A stretch of 64,000 nucleotides of DNA, taken from NCBI GenBank assembly GCA_935421135.1, contig OW285194.1:6964376-7028375 (forward strand), read 5' to 3'. Shown here piece after piece: positions 24,690 to 38,228 of this stretch. Numbering within the stretch: the stretch's first letter is position 1; each line of letters opens with the position of its first letter. The position numbers and the translations under genes are program-made. The DNA comes from Bugulina stolonifera (taxonomy: Eukaryota; Bryozoa; Gymnolaemata; Cheilostomatida; Bugulidae). Below the pieces are notes generated by a model. It had not been told where the DNA came from and made no database searches. It worked only from the letters and a program-made list of their open reading frames with translations.

Positions 24690-24894
24690 TTGATAACAAA
24701 ACATTTATAACAAATTGTGGCAACAGGCAACTGTAATATTATGGATTATAACAATCTTAATCAAAATATATCGAGTAATTTCAGGTAGTTGTAGATGCAC
24801 CGGCAATAGGTAACGAGAGAGGTAAATTTCTGAAGGTAAATCTTGTTGGAGTCTGTCAGTGGTAGTCTGCATCTTTTTGGGGTCCAAATAGCAC

Positions 24895-26522
24895 TTAGTA
24901 TCCCCAGTGACGAGGTGGTTTTGGGGCATCTCTGGACTGTTTGTCTGCTCCTGGGCAACTTCTTCCACCACAGGAAGGTTCTGGGTCATTGCAGTACCTG
25001 TGCCTATTCTGAACTTCAAATCCAGCATGGCCAGACATCCAGTTAGACCACTGTCCCCAAGCACCATCAACTATATGTGTATAAGTCAATAATATGAATG
25101 TTATGTCCTGCGCATGCCGTTAAGTTCACGCATGTAATTAAAAGCATCTTGTGAGGAAGTAGTTTTTTATAGCTTTCTAAATTGCCAATAACAATTAATA
25201 AAAATAAGAACTGAAAGGATTTCTGTTATACATATACATACCGGCACAGCATCCAGCATTGCATCTTCTCTTGCGATAGGTCTGTCCGTTGCAGCTGTCA
25301 GAGTTCTGTCCATATCCATACTTTGTCTCGCTAAGACAGCTTCTGTATCTTCTCTGTTCACCGTAACCACAGTGGGCAGAGCAGGCTCCCCAGTTACCCC
25401 ATTCGCTATAGTATCTCACAGCTAGATATGAATGACAACTGACTATTAGCACTATTCAAATTATTGCATCTGCTTATTTCTCAATGATTAAAACCAATAG
25501 TTGGATTCACCAATCAAAAATCACCAATTCGCCTATTACATTATTAGGAAAATATTTATGGTATTACATTGTATGCTATAGATGCACCAAGTTCTCTATG
25601 AATTTTAATAAATGATGTACATGCACATGATGTACATGTATCATGCAGATATCTTTTATAGCTGGACTATGAATCAGAAAACTACAAAAAAAACAGGAAT
25701 TAGATTGTAGAAGTATGGGAATATCTGTACTTACTGTAGGAATGCTTAGGAGGGGGTGGTGGCAGGTTGTAAGGCCTCCATGACCTGTAGGTGCCACTAG
25801 CAAAGCCTGGAGATCAAACAACAATTTGCATTAAGTTTCACAGAGTAGTTTGCATAATTATTACAACCTCTTCAAAGCAAGGCCGCACTAAATCAGCATA
25901 GTAATATCATTCGTTGCAAGATGGATGTATATATATATTATTATATTGTTATAATTATTGTAAGGGCGAGTCATAAAATATAATTGGGCATATGTTTCTA
26001 TGTAACTTGTATGTTTAGGTAACATCAACCTGGTCAAGTTACTATACAATGTAAGATAGAACTTACAGTATGTACTTGAATGTTTGAATGAACTTAAACT
26101 TACCTAGAATGGCGACAAGTCCGAAGATGAGAAGAATTTTGCTATCTGAAATCAGAAGTAAATATGTATATTAGTAAACTATTAAAACATCGGAAGATGA
26201 CTGGAATGTAAATGGAAATAGCTGTTTATAACACAAATCCTAGGCTGCATTCAAAAAATGGGTGCACTCCACAGTACAATTTTATATACATGTACAATGT
26301 AACACCGTCTATGGCTTAAGACAATAATATCAACGCATATTCAAACGAATACGCCAATGAACGAATACGCCAATGAACGTTCAATTATTATAGTCATCTA
26401 ACATTGAACGATGCGCATGTTCTTCTCAGTGGATAATTATATAGAGCAATGAAATGCACAGAATCAAATTATAGTCATGTGCATACTCTATAATTATTAT
26501 TAGTACTTCATTACTTACCCAT
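24895..26522 (-). CDS. TSP1-doublet secreted protein, gene A
   Basis: Minus-strand coding exons 26519-26522 (only ATGG), 26104-26145, 25735-25806, 25242-25421 and 24895-25070 (stop TAA 24895-24897); all introns phase 1; 157 residues. Signal peptide MDSKILLIFGLVAILG (1-16), a Pro-rich linker ending PPPPPKHSY (to residue 39), then TSP1 module 1 at 40-99: SEWGNWGACSAHCGYGEQRR with seven cysteines including a terminal CC. Module 2 at 100-157 keeps the Trp ladder WGQWSNW but has SGHAG in place of CSxxCG and only three cysteines (YCNDPEPSCGGRSC). TSP1 repeats typically bind glycosaminoglycans or matrix proteins, so an extracellular adhesive or recognition role is likely. Closest relatives are B and E. 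Confidence 0.88.
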
Positions 26523-26580
26523 ATTTGTGCTCTGATGAGGGCCTCAAAAAGTAGAATGGTTAGACTGCACCATGCTGCCC

Positions 26581-26590
26581 TCTTTTATAC
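26581..26590 (-). promoter_or_regulatory. TATA element GTATAAAAGA, gene A
   Basis: The minus strand reads GTATAAAAGA with its nearer edge 59 bp from the A of the ATG. The same decamer is at the same distance in genes B and C. A further shared block, TTGATTGCCAAA (about 26610-26622), lies about 20-30 bp further upstream and recurs in B and E. Confidence 0.75.
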
Positions 26591-26622
26591 ATAATCTTGC
26601 TCAGTTTATTTGGCAATCAATT

Positions 26623-28463
26623 GCGCCCCTACGCCTGCAGGTGCCCAGAGCTCCCATTGGCTAGCATCCATATGGATGACCAATGGCTTTGCTGCTTTCT
26701 TGTAACAATCAAAGTTGGTTATTAAAATAATGCACCAATAATTATTAAGTAGCCAACAATGAATTATTTTAGATAAAACTGGGCACATTAAGATGGGAAT
26801 CAATTTATCTAGAAGCGCATTCCAATGAAATAGAAAAATATCTAAAAATAGAAAATTATCTCACAAGTCATCATGATACAATTTATCATTTTTCCAAAAA
26901 TGGGAAGTAGTCTGTGATCATTACTGGTTTAATGTTAGGATTTAGCCAAAAGCAGAGAATAAATTACACTTCAATTTGACACTATTCTGGCATGCGTTGG
27001 CTCATATACAGATTACTAATCAGCTTCAGAGCTGTACCCATTGGGAGCAGGAGACAATATTAATTTTGATTAGCAGTTTAAAAAGTCGCTATCACCTTAG
27101 GGGCTAATGAGATCAGTTATTGACCTATCAATACAGGCATGAAAATACTCAAATTATATTCCTTGATGGCTGTCAAATTAAAGCATACAATGCGTAGATG
27201 TCAGCAGTATAAATAAGGGACATAAACTGATTCTTGCACTTTTACTAAGAATTGTTTTTAGATTTTCCAGTTCAACCCATTATATGTAACACTTTGACTG
27301 CCATAGATAGACCTGACTACATATACATGCAAAACCTTTAGTAACATTGGTAGTTATGGTCATGGCGTTATACATGTATGTACATGTACAATGTATTACA
27401 AGTCATGTACATGTATGTAACGTATGTAGTGTATGAGATCTACCCATGAAGTATTACAAATTCCATGGAAGGAATTTAAATGATCAGTAATGAAATAGAA
27501 GATATCTATAATATTGCATGGTACTAAATTGAATAATGGAATCAAACTTGTACAATGACTGGAAGTTGTCTACTTATGCTATTGTTAATTTCCAAGAGAG
27601 CACAACTTTGGTGATACGTCTGTTAATAGAGTACTAATGAATTACATACCTACAAGTACTAAACGTTGAAGATCGTCATAATATTAATAATACCCCACGC
27701 AGTTAGAGTACAGCTGCATATAGACAAAAGGAGTGACATCATTAGTTTATATACGTACGTGTACATAATTGTAATATCCGCGCAAACAGTCCTATTATAT
27801 ACACATACATGTATATCTACTTATTGAGCAACTTAGAACAATGCATTACATGTACAATACACATGTACATGTACATGTAACTTAAGACAACTACATAATA
27901 TTGTATTGTGTATTTATCAGTGATGAATGTGTTGTTGTGCTAGCATCGTATTCAGTACTTGTTGTACAATGTATAATATATACATGTACATGTACATGTA
28001 TGCAATCATGTACATACATGTATCACATCGCTTTTTCGAGCTTTTCATTTTGCTTGCCACCAAACCATTGTTAATAATGACTTGCCTTTTAATTGTTTTG
28101 GGGCCATCAAGGATCACCCACCTTCAAATCAGGTACTTGGCATATTTGTCTAGAGGGTTTTTGCATCATATATGGGCTTCATGTCACACACTTCATCTTT
28201 TATACAGGCATCGGACAAGCATTGGTTATGCTTTCTTTCATCCAGATGGAGGAGTGAATATGTAGCCTAGGAGTATTGTACAATGAAATTTAGGTGCCCT
28301 TCCAACACTATCAATGATATTTTTGGAAGAATCAGACTTGAATCTCCCAGATAACACTTTAGAGCTCAAACAACTGCACCATGGCTCCTCATACTTAGTA
28401 AAAATCTTTACAGTAGCAACATATCACAACTACATTGTAAGATGTAGAATATCAAGCAACAAT
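26623..28463. other. intergenic between TSP1 genes A and B, no gene seen
   Basis: Rich in TACATGTA palindromes, especially 27360-27420 and 27780-28022. Contains a half-copy of the GTTGTGCTCTC hairpin at about 27568-27612. Open frames at 27917-28265 are not supported. Confidence 0.45.
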
Positions 28464-28469
28464 TTTATT
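28464..28469 (-). terminator. poly(A) signal of TSP1 gene B
   Basis: AATAAA on the minus strand about 225 bp past the stop, inside a 3' UTR block strongly similar to that of gene E. Confidence 0.55.
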
Positions 28470-28691
28470 TTCATAACCAGACATTCATAGAAATTTGTGG
28501 CAACAGAAACTACCAAACAGAGAAACGTGTAATATTAACAGGTAACAATCTTTATCAATGGGCATAAAGAAAAATAATTTTTTGCTAATCGAACGGGGAT
28601 GTGCGTGCAGAAAAGTGCTTGAAATAATTCCTGAATGTATTTTTTCCTGGAATTTGTCGGGATCGGTGTCTTGGCCATGGTCAGATGGTAT

Positions 28692-30232
28692 TTAGTATCC
28701 CCATCTGTGTGGTGCAGGTGGTGGTGGTGGATAGTAGACGGTTCTGGTCTGTCTGTTTGGTCCTGGGCAGCTTCTTCCACCACAGCTTGGTGCTGGGTAG
28801 TTGCAGTATCTGCTTCTACTCTGGTGTCCATGTCCACCATGGCTGGATGACCAGCTGGCCCATTGTCCCCAACCACCATGAACTGTAAGCCAAATGTAAC
28901 TATCATTATATTCATGACTGAAACACTCAATATAATGCTACATGTAATTCAAAACTGCGCACGTCAACAAAAACATTTAGCGACATAGAAGCTTTTTTAA
29001 CTCTCCAAATTGCCAATAATTACATAAATAAGAATCGAAAGGATTTCTAATATACATGTACATACCGGCACAGCATCCAGCATTGCATCTTCTCTTGCGA
29101 TAGGTCTGTCCGTTGCAGCTGTCAGAGTTCTGCCCATATCCATACTTAGTCTTGCTAAGACAGCTTCTGTATCTTCTCTGTTCACCGTAACCACAGTGGG
29201 CGGAGCAAGCTCCCCAGTTACCCCATGCACCGTAGTATCTCACAGCTAGATAGAAATAACAATTGACTATTAGCACTGTCCTGTGTTTTATATTATCATG
29301 CATGGTAATCTCTCCCAAAAGGAAAGAAATACCACGTATTTTAATTCACAGATGTTTAGAATGCTGTAGTATTAAAACAAATTATTTTCTATGTCATTTG
29401 ACGTGTCGAAACCACGCAATTTAATCTATTTGAACCATTGAGGTAGACATATTTGGTAGAATTAGCAGTCGGAGAATTACAAAAATGTAAGTATAAGATA
29501 GTAGGAAGATGTGTATAATAGTCGTACTTACTGTAGTAATGTTTAGGAGGGGGTGTTGGAGGGTTATAAGGCCTCCATGGTTGGTAACCGCTTGCATAGC
29601 CTAGATATAAAAACATGTCTCAATATAAGTTTTTGATTGACTAACAATTGAATAAAACAACAGATCCAGGGTAACATTGTGTTATCACAAGTACATGTTG
29701 CTGTAATGTAATATGATTGTGTTATGCATAATAGTTAATTATAGGGGTAGGAAAACGGGTCTAGATGCAGGACCCTAACATCTAGCAAAAAAACGAATTC
29801 ATTTAATCGTCAGAATTTATTTCAACTTACCAAGAATGGCAACAAGTCCGAAGATGAGAAGAATTTTGCTATCTGAAAGAAAAATGAAAGTATGTATAGT
29901 AAAAGATTAAAATAATTGACAAGTAAATGGAGCACTATTGCTAATTCAAATGCCACACACAAACTGGCTTATGTGAAATACAAAAGCATTCATTTTCGAG
30001 CGATTTATTATAATGTACTACACTGTACTCTATTAGAGAAATTGGGATATAATATAGTCTGCAATTTATGGCAATATTGATACCTATCTCAAAATAAATA
30101 CTCAATAAAATCACCTGTCATTTAACAATATACAGGCATTTACTTTATTAACTGTGTGGTGCAATGAGATGCACAAATCTTCAAAGGTTTAAGTACCTAC
30201 ATGTATTATTATTGTTATAATGACTTACCCAT
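28692..30232 (-). CDS. TSP1-doublet secreted protein, gene B
   Basis: Coding exons 30229-30232 (ATGG), 29831-29872, 29532-29600, 29066-29245 and 28692-28882 (stop 28692-28694); phase 1 throughout; 161 residues. The leader MDSKILLIFGLVAILG is identical to A. Linker GYASGYQPWRPYNPP ends PPPKHYY. TSP1 module 1 (39-98) differs from A at only a few residues: GAWGNWGACSAHCGYG, seven cysteines. Module 2 (99-161) reads WGQWASWSSSHGGHG, then RSRYC...SC...SC, and ends with a Pro-rich stretch and RWGY. The exon encoding module 1 is close to identical at DNA level to those of A and E, while linker and module 2 exons differ more. Flanking introns and promoter are also similar to E, so B and E are recent duplicates. 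Confidence 0.88.
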
Positions 30233-30290
30233 ACTTGTGCTCTGATAAGGACCTCACAGAGTAGAATGGGTAAGCCACACCATGCAGCCC

Positions 30291-30300
30291 TCTTTTATAC
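30291..30300 (-). promoter_or_regulatory. TATA element GTATAAAAGA, gene B
   Basis: Same decamer and same 59-bp spacing to the ATG as gene A. The 5' UTR between them is also conserved with A and E. Confidence 0.75.
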
Positions 30301-32582
30301 ATAATCCTGCTTATTAATTCGACAATCAATCAAATCTCGGTGGTTGACAGTTTACCGGGTGACGCCCAAAGTTCTCATGGCGATACAGTATTAAACGCGT
30401 GCCGATAGAGATTGGCTGCCATTAAAAGGAATAGCTAATGAGTTCTGTGATATTTTGTAACAACTAGTTTTGGTTATTAAAATAATTTTATCATCAGTTG
30501 CTGCATGTGCCAAGAGTGAAATACTTTAGATAAAATTAGAGAAATTAAGGTAGAAATCTATTTCGATTACATATAAAATACTTGTAATTTATTCTCCTTA
30601 CATAATGTGAAGCAACCTGTGATCATTACATCTGGATAGCTTTATGCATTAATTCAGCCAAAACGGAGAATTAATTGTATATAAATTTGACGCTTTTTGC
30701 CATGCACTGGCACCTTTGCAGATTACTAACTAGTAGTTCCTTTATTGAGAAAAGGAAACAATATGATTGTCAAACAATGGATCTATACCCAGTTTACCAA
30801 AGGCACTCTAACTGTAGGGCACAATGGGATTAGTAATGTTATCCTATCACCATAGGTATACATACACTCCAATTGCATTCCTTAATGGCTCTCGATTTAA
30901 AAGCTTTCATGTAGATGTCCACTCTATAACTATATCAGAGAAATTTTTTTTCTTATATCTGTTGCTCAGATCTTTTCTAATATTGTTCGAATCAATTCAC
31001 AATATTATTATGTAATGAAAGTTATAGTGAAGGGATATACACCGTACGACAAAATTTTGTCTACAACTTATCTGCTGAGTTGATGATTGTTAGAAATGTT
31101 AAGCCCTTTTCCACTTCTTTTCAACTTGTGGCTCCATGTGGATGCTGCAACCCTGTATTGATGAATATTAGATGAATTTACATACTGTCTAAGCACTTGG
31201 ATTTGGGTTAATTTATATGCAGTTGTTATGATACAAGTTTACAGGCTGTTAGTTCTTTATATTTCTATGGCATTATCAAATCGCAGATGAATCTTGCCAC
31301 TAAGACAGTAGAACAATCAGGTAATTCAAAGTGAAAAGACACAATTGAATTTTCAAGAAACTTGACCAAATGGTTTATTTATCTTGTAAATATTGTCTTG
31401 CCTAAAACTGACCATTGATAATTAAAACTGCAGGGAGCACTTTGACTGGTGTTTGTTGCTGTTTGTGATAAATAGCGGTTGTCTTCTCTCTCCTCTGTTA
31501 AATTCATATTGTGAGCTAATTTTTTCTAATGAAGATTTTAGGATATTAAACTTTTTATCTAAACCTATACAGCAATCAGTTACACACAATGTAAGTGTGC
31601 ATAACATATGTTAAGGCTAGCGACCCGTACTATAAATTTGCAGTACAGTAAATGTCATGTATATGTATAGTGGTGTTACCTAACAACTGCAACAAGTTGG
31701 GCTGAAAAAATTTGGTATATAAATTAATACTTCATTCTCTAGATCTGGATTAGTTTCTAAGTCAAGGTTTACATAACAATTCTATCAGGATGGCATTTTC
31801 CTCTATTCACTTCAATGGATGAATTAAAGGTTGCCATTGGGGAAATCAGAAAAATTTCACTTTTGCTTGCAACTGCGACACTGTCTACACTCACCTTTAT
31901 CTCTGGGATAGCGGAAATTTGCAAAAGCATGATGGATAGTAGAAAAGGGCAGTATAGTTTAGTCGATATTCCTTGAGCACATTCAAACAATCCCTGGTTA
32001 TTGCTGGCATGACAAGGTTTAGAAATTCATAGACGTGCATTCGCATTATTGTATCGAATCAATAAGTGGCCTAATAGGACGTAAACAACCAGCGGGTGGC
32101 CACAATATTTTGACCTCATATCAAAAATAGCACTTTACCCTACCTTGTAGCGTTTAATGTGCCAGCACCATTACATGTACATTCTGCTTGCAAAGCAACT
32201 TGAACCCTTAAATAATTTAATTTAATATAATATCTTCATACATGCTTATTTAGTGGAGAGACTGAATTACCAAGACGAGATTAAGAAAAGATGTTTAGAT
32301 TTCTGCGCGTATGCACCCAATTTTAATTTAAATTTCAACTAAGATTTGCCACTTAAATTCTGGTGATGCTAACCTACATGTAATTTCCAAACCTTGAATG
32401 ATAGCAAAATTTACAGTTTGGTGAGCAGAGATTCACTGTTCCTCTTTCATGTTATTCAGTTTTAGAGCAATTCCTTGACATAAGCTTGTCAAAAAGCAAT
32501 TTTTTGTTTGACTACAGAGAAATCTAAGCAACATGAGTTTTTATCAATAAAGCATGCGGCATAATACTTTTACTAAATAACA
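30301..32582. other. intergenic between TSP1 genes B and C, nothing recognised
   Basis: The first 120 bp resemble the gene E upstream region (CATGGCGATACAGTATT). Open frames at 31422-31607 and 31769-31990 (-) have no domain or splice support. Confidence 0.45.
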
Positions 32583-32588
32583 TTTATT
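32583..32588 (-). terminator. poly(A) signal of TSP1 gene C
   Basis: AATAAA on the minus strand about 200 bp beyond the stop. Confidence 0.45.
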
Positions 32589-32785
32589 TTCATTCTTCAA
32601 AAATAGAAAACAACATTAAAACTCAAATTCAACAAGTTTGTAGTAAAAAGTTTTAATTGAGAGATGCATCAGTTGTATTAAACTAGAGTTATACAGAGAG
32701 GGTAGGCAAATAATCATTTCGTTATCAAGTTTCAGTGAGGTCTGGGTGGTGAGGTCGAGTTTGATCAGGGTCGGCGTGTTGATGT

Positions 32786-34702
32786 TTACTTAGCCCAGTT
32801 GTGTGGTGAGTACTTTCTGGTCTGGGAGCTGTCACCTTCACATGTCAGTCCTTTACAGTCTGGGTCTGCATAGGTACACTCTCTTGTCCTCTTGTCAGTA
32901 TAGGTGTAGCCCACTCTTGCCCACTCGGACCATGATGACCAGACTCCATCAACTAAAATGTGAATAGTTTCATATTGGTAGTTATTTCCATTCTAGAAGT
33001 AGCTGTGGGGTTATTTATGGTCACAGCAGTGACAGAGGTACTGTAATGAAGATGAAAGTTGCAGTAGTGGTACAAGTGCTAGATTTATACTAGTAATCGA
33101 AGCAGTAAACATAAGGGTTATGCTAGTGGCAATGGTTACAGCTATAACAATTCCACTATAGTGGTTTACATCAATGTAGTATAGGCATGAGCTTTCACAA
33201 CTAGATGTGGTACAATTAGTACAACATGAATAAGAATAGCAAATTTTGCTAAAACTTAGGGCTTGGGTGTGCTATGTATGCACAAAAAATAGTTCAATGT
33301 AGAATTGTAACTTAAGGTACAGCTCATACTGAGCTGGATAATAATCACGTGGCTACTAAATTAGCACAACTGTGTTACTATGGGCCATACAGTGTTCACA
33401 TCAGTTGATTGCTACGTAACAGCTACTTAATGTTCAATTATCATAGAAAATTGCATGTACATGGAAATTTATAAACGCCAACATTATTTAGGAATTTTCC
33501 TTGGTTGTTGACATTGTTTAAACATTCTAAATAATTGTTTGAATGCCCATGATTATTGTGTAGAATATTAGATTAAGGCTCAATGGCATTACTACGTGAA
33601 GTTAATAATGAGACATGCATTAATATAGTTACCTTTACAGCAATCAGTGTTGCACTCCTGTGTCTCACTAGTAGCTCCATCTTTGCAGTTGTCAATATCA
33701 TATCCATGGCCTTTAACTACGGTAGTTACGCATGTTCTCTCTCTGGTCTGTGTACCACCTCCGCACGTTACAGTGCAGTCACCATATGCTCCCCATTCAG
33801 TGAAGTCCTTCTTCGCTGAAATTGTAGAGAGATAATCCAGATAATTTTTATAAAAAGAAAAGAAACTGTTCAGCGGGAAATTTCACATTTTCTAGGCAAG
33901 AGTTGATACAATGTAAGATAAACTGCGAATCATTTGAGAAGCTAAAAATTATGGTTTTGTAAGTTTTGTGTCGCGCTATGCTATCACTAGCCAGCATCAC
34001 ACAATAGTGCTAATAATATGATTATACAGTTACATGTAATCGACTGGTTGGCTCAAGTTGCCGATTTAACTTAAAAATAAGTTTGTTTAACAAATTATAA
34101 TTATGGTGTGATGCAGCGGAGATGGCTGTAAGTTACACAGCAGTATGCATCCAGTACAAGGTATAATTTAATGACTTACTGTAAGTATAGGAAGCACTGC
34201 TCAGGCCTAAAACATAAAAAACCGAGATTAACTTACTCATGCGAAACATTGAAAGTCAGTCATATAATATTACCGATGTTACATTTAAATGATAGTTCCA
34301 AACAAATGATATACATGTAGGTAAAGCTGATGTGAATACGGAAATGGGCAAAAAACAGTTAATAGTGCTTACCAATTATGGCGGCAAGTCCAATGAAAAC
34401 AGCTAGTCTGGAATCTACAGTGTAAAATGGGCGAAGTTGTGAAATGTACATAGAGAAAATTCACAGTCTAGAAACTACATGTTGTGGTCATGAGGCACAC
34501 TCAATGTGAATACAATAAACAGGAAGGAAGTGCAGCTGTATCCACTCCACCAATTCACTCAACTACCGTAAGGTGCCAGAAGTAACGAACAGCCAATTTC
34601 AAACATTTTTAAGCGCTTTAATCTAAAAACAAGACTTAAAACTGACTAACACTGTGCCTACATAATCCATAGAAATTTTAAGAGTTTTGTAAACTTACCC
34701 AT
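32786..34702 (-). CDS. TSP1-doublet secreted protein, gene C (divergent, short linker)
   Basis: Coding exons 34699-34702 (ATGG), 34373-34414, 34180-34206, 33633-33815 and 32786-32952 (stop 32786-32788); phase 1; 140 residues. Signal peptide MDSRLAVFIGLAAIIG, nearest to gene D. The linker exon is only 27 bp (GLSSASYTY) and lacks the Pro-rich stretch of A and B. TSP1 module 1 (25-85): FTEWGAYGDCTVTCGGGTQTRERTC, seven cysteines ending NTDCCK. Here the CSxTCG motif is CTVTCG, closer to a textbook TSP1 than in A. Module 2 (86-140): WSSWSEWARVGYTYT, with three cysteines and no CSxxCG. It keeps the 7 + 3 cysteine pattern of the family. Confidence 0.85.
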
Positions 34703-34760
34703 GGTGTTGTGTTGTTGCTAGTGAGTAGGCAAACAGTGATGCAGCATTGCAGGTACCCAT

Positions 34761-34770
34761 TCTTTTATAC
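34761..34770 (-). promoter_or_regulatory. TATA element GTATAAAAGA, gene C
   Basis: Identical decamer at 59 bp from the ATG although the surrounding 5' UTR is not similar to A and B. Confidence 0.72.
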
Positions 34771-36513
34771 CTTCAAATCCTAAAAATATCTTTCAGCCTA
34801 AAAATATTTTCTAACAGAACACATCAATAAAACCATTGTTTACCAGTTATTTCCTCAAGTCTGCTGGTACTGTCTTTATATAAATAGATATTTTATACCA
34901 CAAAAACACCTAAACAAGAAAAATGCGGCACTTCCTTGTACATCCTAATTCAAAATTTCAAATTTTTCTATTAAATTTGACACGCTTATAAGTTGCAAGT
35001 GTATAATAAAAAATATAAAATGCAGCACCAGCCAGCTATTTTCTGTTGCCCACCAGGTAACAAGCAGACAAACAGTGAATCAGCAAATCTGGCTGTCATT
35101 CCATACAAGGTGTTGTGAAATACAAGGTGTCATTCAATACAAGGTGTTATGAAATACAAGGAAGGGCGACTGTTTTTCTCCATGGCCAATAATACAGTAC
35201 AAGATGCACACATACATATACATGTATTACACATACATATACATGTATTACACATACATATACATGTATTACACATACATGTACATGTATGAAGCTAAAC
35301 TTCTATGGGAGAATGACAAAGTGCTTTATTTGTTGCAACATTTAGTTTGATTCCTTTCTTGCTGCAGCATGGTTTTGGAAGAATAATATTATTTAATTTT
35401 TGCTGGTGAAACTTCTTTGTCAGAAGGCGTTACAGTTGACTCAGAAATTAAAGAGCTGAGGAGAATATTGGAGCATACAGGAATAATATTAATAATAACT
35501 TTAGCATAATATTTTAAAACCTAGTGCGTCAAAACTCATACTTCTAAACTCAGGATAACGTTGGTAACTTGAGCGACACCATGTAATTATGTGGTGCGTG
35601 ATGCTAAGACTGCAGTATTTCATTGGTTGCAGTTTGTTTAAAAATAGATAACAGCTATTAAATGCACAATAATTATGTATATGTATTTGTTATCTGAAGA
35701 AACAGTATGAATTTTAAACAGGTACAATCATGTACATTGCATATTGCAGTACACGTAGTATCTACATGTACATGCTGTACAATGTATGTACATGTATATT
35801 GTTAATCACTAGAATGCAAAGAACTTTTTACACAGTGATATTATGCTATGATGATTTAGTGATGCAAATAATTTTATTGTGGTTACCAAGGAATCTTCCT
35901 ACTATTGCAGTTGTACCAGATTAGTTTTTTATCTAGCAATATTTCTCCAGAAATTCTCCTTAGGTTGTACAGCAGCAGGAATTGTGTTAGAGTTTATAAT
36001 GTTATGTTCAGCCTAGTTATTTGCAATAGATGAATTCGAATCAGCGATCAAATTAACTGGAAGAAGCTTCTGCTGCCAGTATGATACATGTAAGTTGTCA
36101 TAAACTTGTGCATTTTGAATTCCAATCACTGGTAACAGCAGCCAGTGTGAACGTTCGGCAATCTAGGATATCTGTGGTAGTAGTCATTGGGTGTTCAGTG
36201 CTATATTTGCACTAGCATACATGTGGCCAGCTCTTGACTTGTACATCTACATTAATTGTAGATTTAATTTAATAATAATGAAGGATTTTTGCAGAGACCA
36301 GGCATTGGGTTGATTTATTCATACTAACATTACCATTGAAACTTTGATTTAAAATTAATAAAATAATTTATTTTTGAATTATCCAGTTTACAATAAAATA
36401 AAATTATCGTCTGTTTTAAAAGTAAGATATTCCATTACATATACATGTACATGTATGATGTATTTTTAAGCGACGAATCCCCTAACATCATATAATTATG
36501 TACAAGTCATGTA
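34771..36513. other. intergenic, minisatellite-like repeat and short direct repeats only
   Basis: ATACAAGGTGTTGTGAAATACAAGG-type units repeat near 35103-35162. The 21-bp tandem repeat at 35211-35291 is listed separately. No gene seen. Confidence 0.45.
35211..35291. repeat. 21-bp tandem repeat, about 4 units
   Basis: Unit CACATACATATACATGTATTA, built around the TACATGTA-type palindrome common in this window. Confidence 0.9.
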
Positions 36514-38228
36514 CTGCCCCCTGCAGGTAAAAAGCATTATCTCACAATTATTTGGAGAAGTGTTTGCCAAAGTCTACCTATAAAGTACAAAGTTGATCTT
36601 TTCTGTTGAACTCATAGATTAGGGAATTCTGGTTCATATAATAACAATTATGTTTGGCTGGACTAATTAGTCTTAGTGTTAATCCTATTAAATGCCTTTT
36701 GTGTGCAGTTTGGTCAACAATTCCATTGTGTGTTCTGCAGTAGAAAAGCATTATCACTTGATAATGCTTTATTCATTCATATTCCATGATGTAGCCATGC
36801 TTGCTATGCAGTCACACAAAGCATTACATGTATCTCGATGAAAATTTATATAAACTGAAACATTATAACATTTTGAATGTTAGGTAGTCCTTTAGCCATG
36901 CAGCCTGCACCAAGGAAAAGCAAAAACTGTGGTGTGGTGCTGTAGCACTTGCCAGGCTTTAAATAAGTTTGCTTTACCAAACCAGCCACTGCATGTATTA
37001 TTGCACTATCACATAGTTTAATACAGTCATAAATTATTGCAGTGCAATATAATATTGTAATATTATGCATTTTATATAGAATGTATAGCATAATGTACCG
37101 TACTGCAATATCATTATATCATATGTGACTCCTTCTGTCATAATCAGACATCAAGAGGTCCATAAAATTGCAGCAAGGCTTTTATCAATCAGCAAATCTT
37201 TCCTACTCCCAACCACTTCACATGCTTATAAGTAGAAACACCCACAATAAAGATAATGAATTGTCAGCGTTATCAAAAATGACTTCATGTAAACTGTGTA
37301 TGATTAGTGGTTATAGCTCCTCAAAGTTGAACTTCACCAAACTTTTATGGCCTTCTCCATGTCTGATTCTGATAGCAAGGGTCACATATTATGTTTGTCT
37401 AATCACATTATTATGGTGTACATTTATTATATTAGACTATGCTATAAACTACTGCATAAATTTGTATTTAAGTTCCATCTCATATTTTTATATTGTTATT
37501 ATGTTATCAACTACATTATATATACAATGAGTCAATGAATATTATAATAATTTTATCATCTGATATACATGTAATATTAGGCTACTACAGTAAGGAATAT
37601 TATTAGATATTATAGTAAAAATTACTAATATTTATTAAACTGTTTGCCTTCATCATTTGATACTATTAGCGATGATGTTATTACACCTTCAGCCCTATGA
37701 CCTGCCTGTAATTTCCATATTAATTGCATTTGTCAGAGTGAACGTTTGGTGAAATGCTATGACTGGTTTAGTAAAGCAACCTGACTTAAAGCCTGGCAAG
37801 TGCTACAGCACCACACCACCTTTTTTGCTATTCCTTGGTGCAGGCTGCATGGCTAAAGGACTACCTAACATTCAAAATGTTATAATATTTCAGTTTAAAT
37901 ACATTTTCATTGAGATAATGCTTTGTGTGACTGCATAGCAAGCATGGCTACATCATGAAATATGAATGAATAAAGCATTATCAAGTGATAATGCTTTTCT
38001 ACTGCAGAACACACAATGGAACTGTTGACCAAACTGCACACAAAAGGCATTTAATAGGATTAACACCAAGACTAATTAGTCCAGCCAAACATAATTGTTA
38101 TTATGTGAACCAGAATTACCTAATCTATAAGTTCAACAGAAAAAATTCACTTTGTGCTTTATAACTAGACTTTGGCAAGCACTTTTCCAAATATTTGTGA
38201 GATAATGCTTTTTACCTGCAGGGGGCAG
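36514..38228. mobile_element. 1.7-kb fold-back element with arms of about 480 bp
   Basis: Left arm about 36514-36990 and right arm about 37765-38228 are reverse complements. Ends are CTGCCCCCTGCAGGTAAAAA and its complement; interior matches include AAAGCATTATC and the palindrome AGCATTATCACTTGATAATGCTTT. The arms differ by scattered substitutions and small indels. Both ends are flanked by TGTA, a possible 4-bp target duplication, though the region is rich in TGTACATG. The centre (about 36991-37764) has only an unsupported open frame at 37168-37530. No transposase was seen, so it is non-autonomous. Confidence 0.85.

Noticed and set aside
25167..25370. Open frame overlapping the TSP1 exon of gene A in another minus frame (also in B at 28997 and E at 53223)
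   Set aside because: Shadow frame kept open because the TSP1 exons are nearly identical; the TSP1 frame has the conserved Trp and Cys residues and the splice phases.
35211..35291. CRISPR-like regular repeats
   Set aside because: Plain tandem repeat without spacers, in a eukaryotic setting.
37168..37530. 120-codon frame in the centre of the 36.5-kb fold-back element
   Set aside because: No transposase motif and a composition like random AT-rich sequence.
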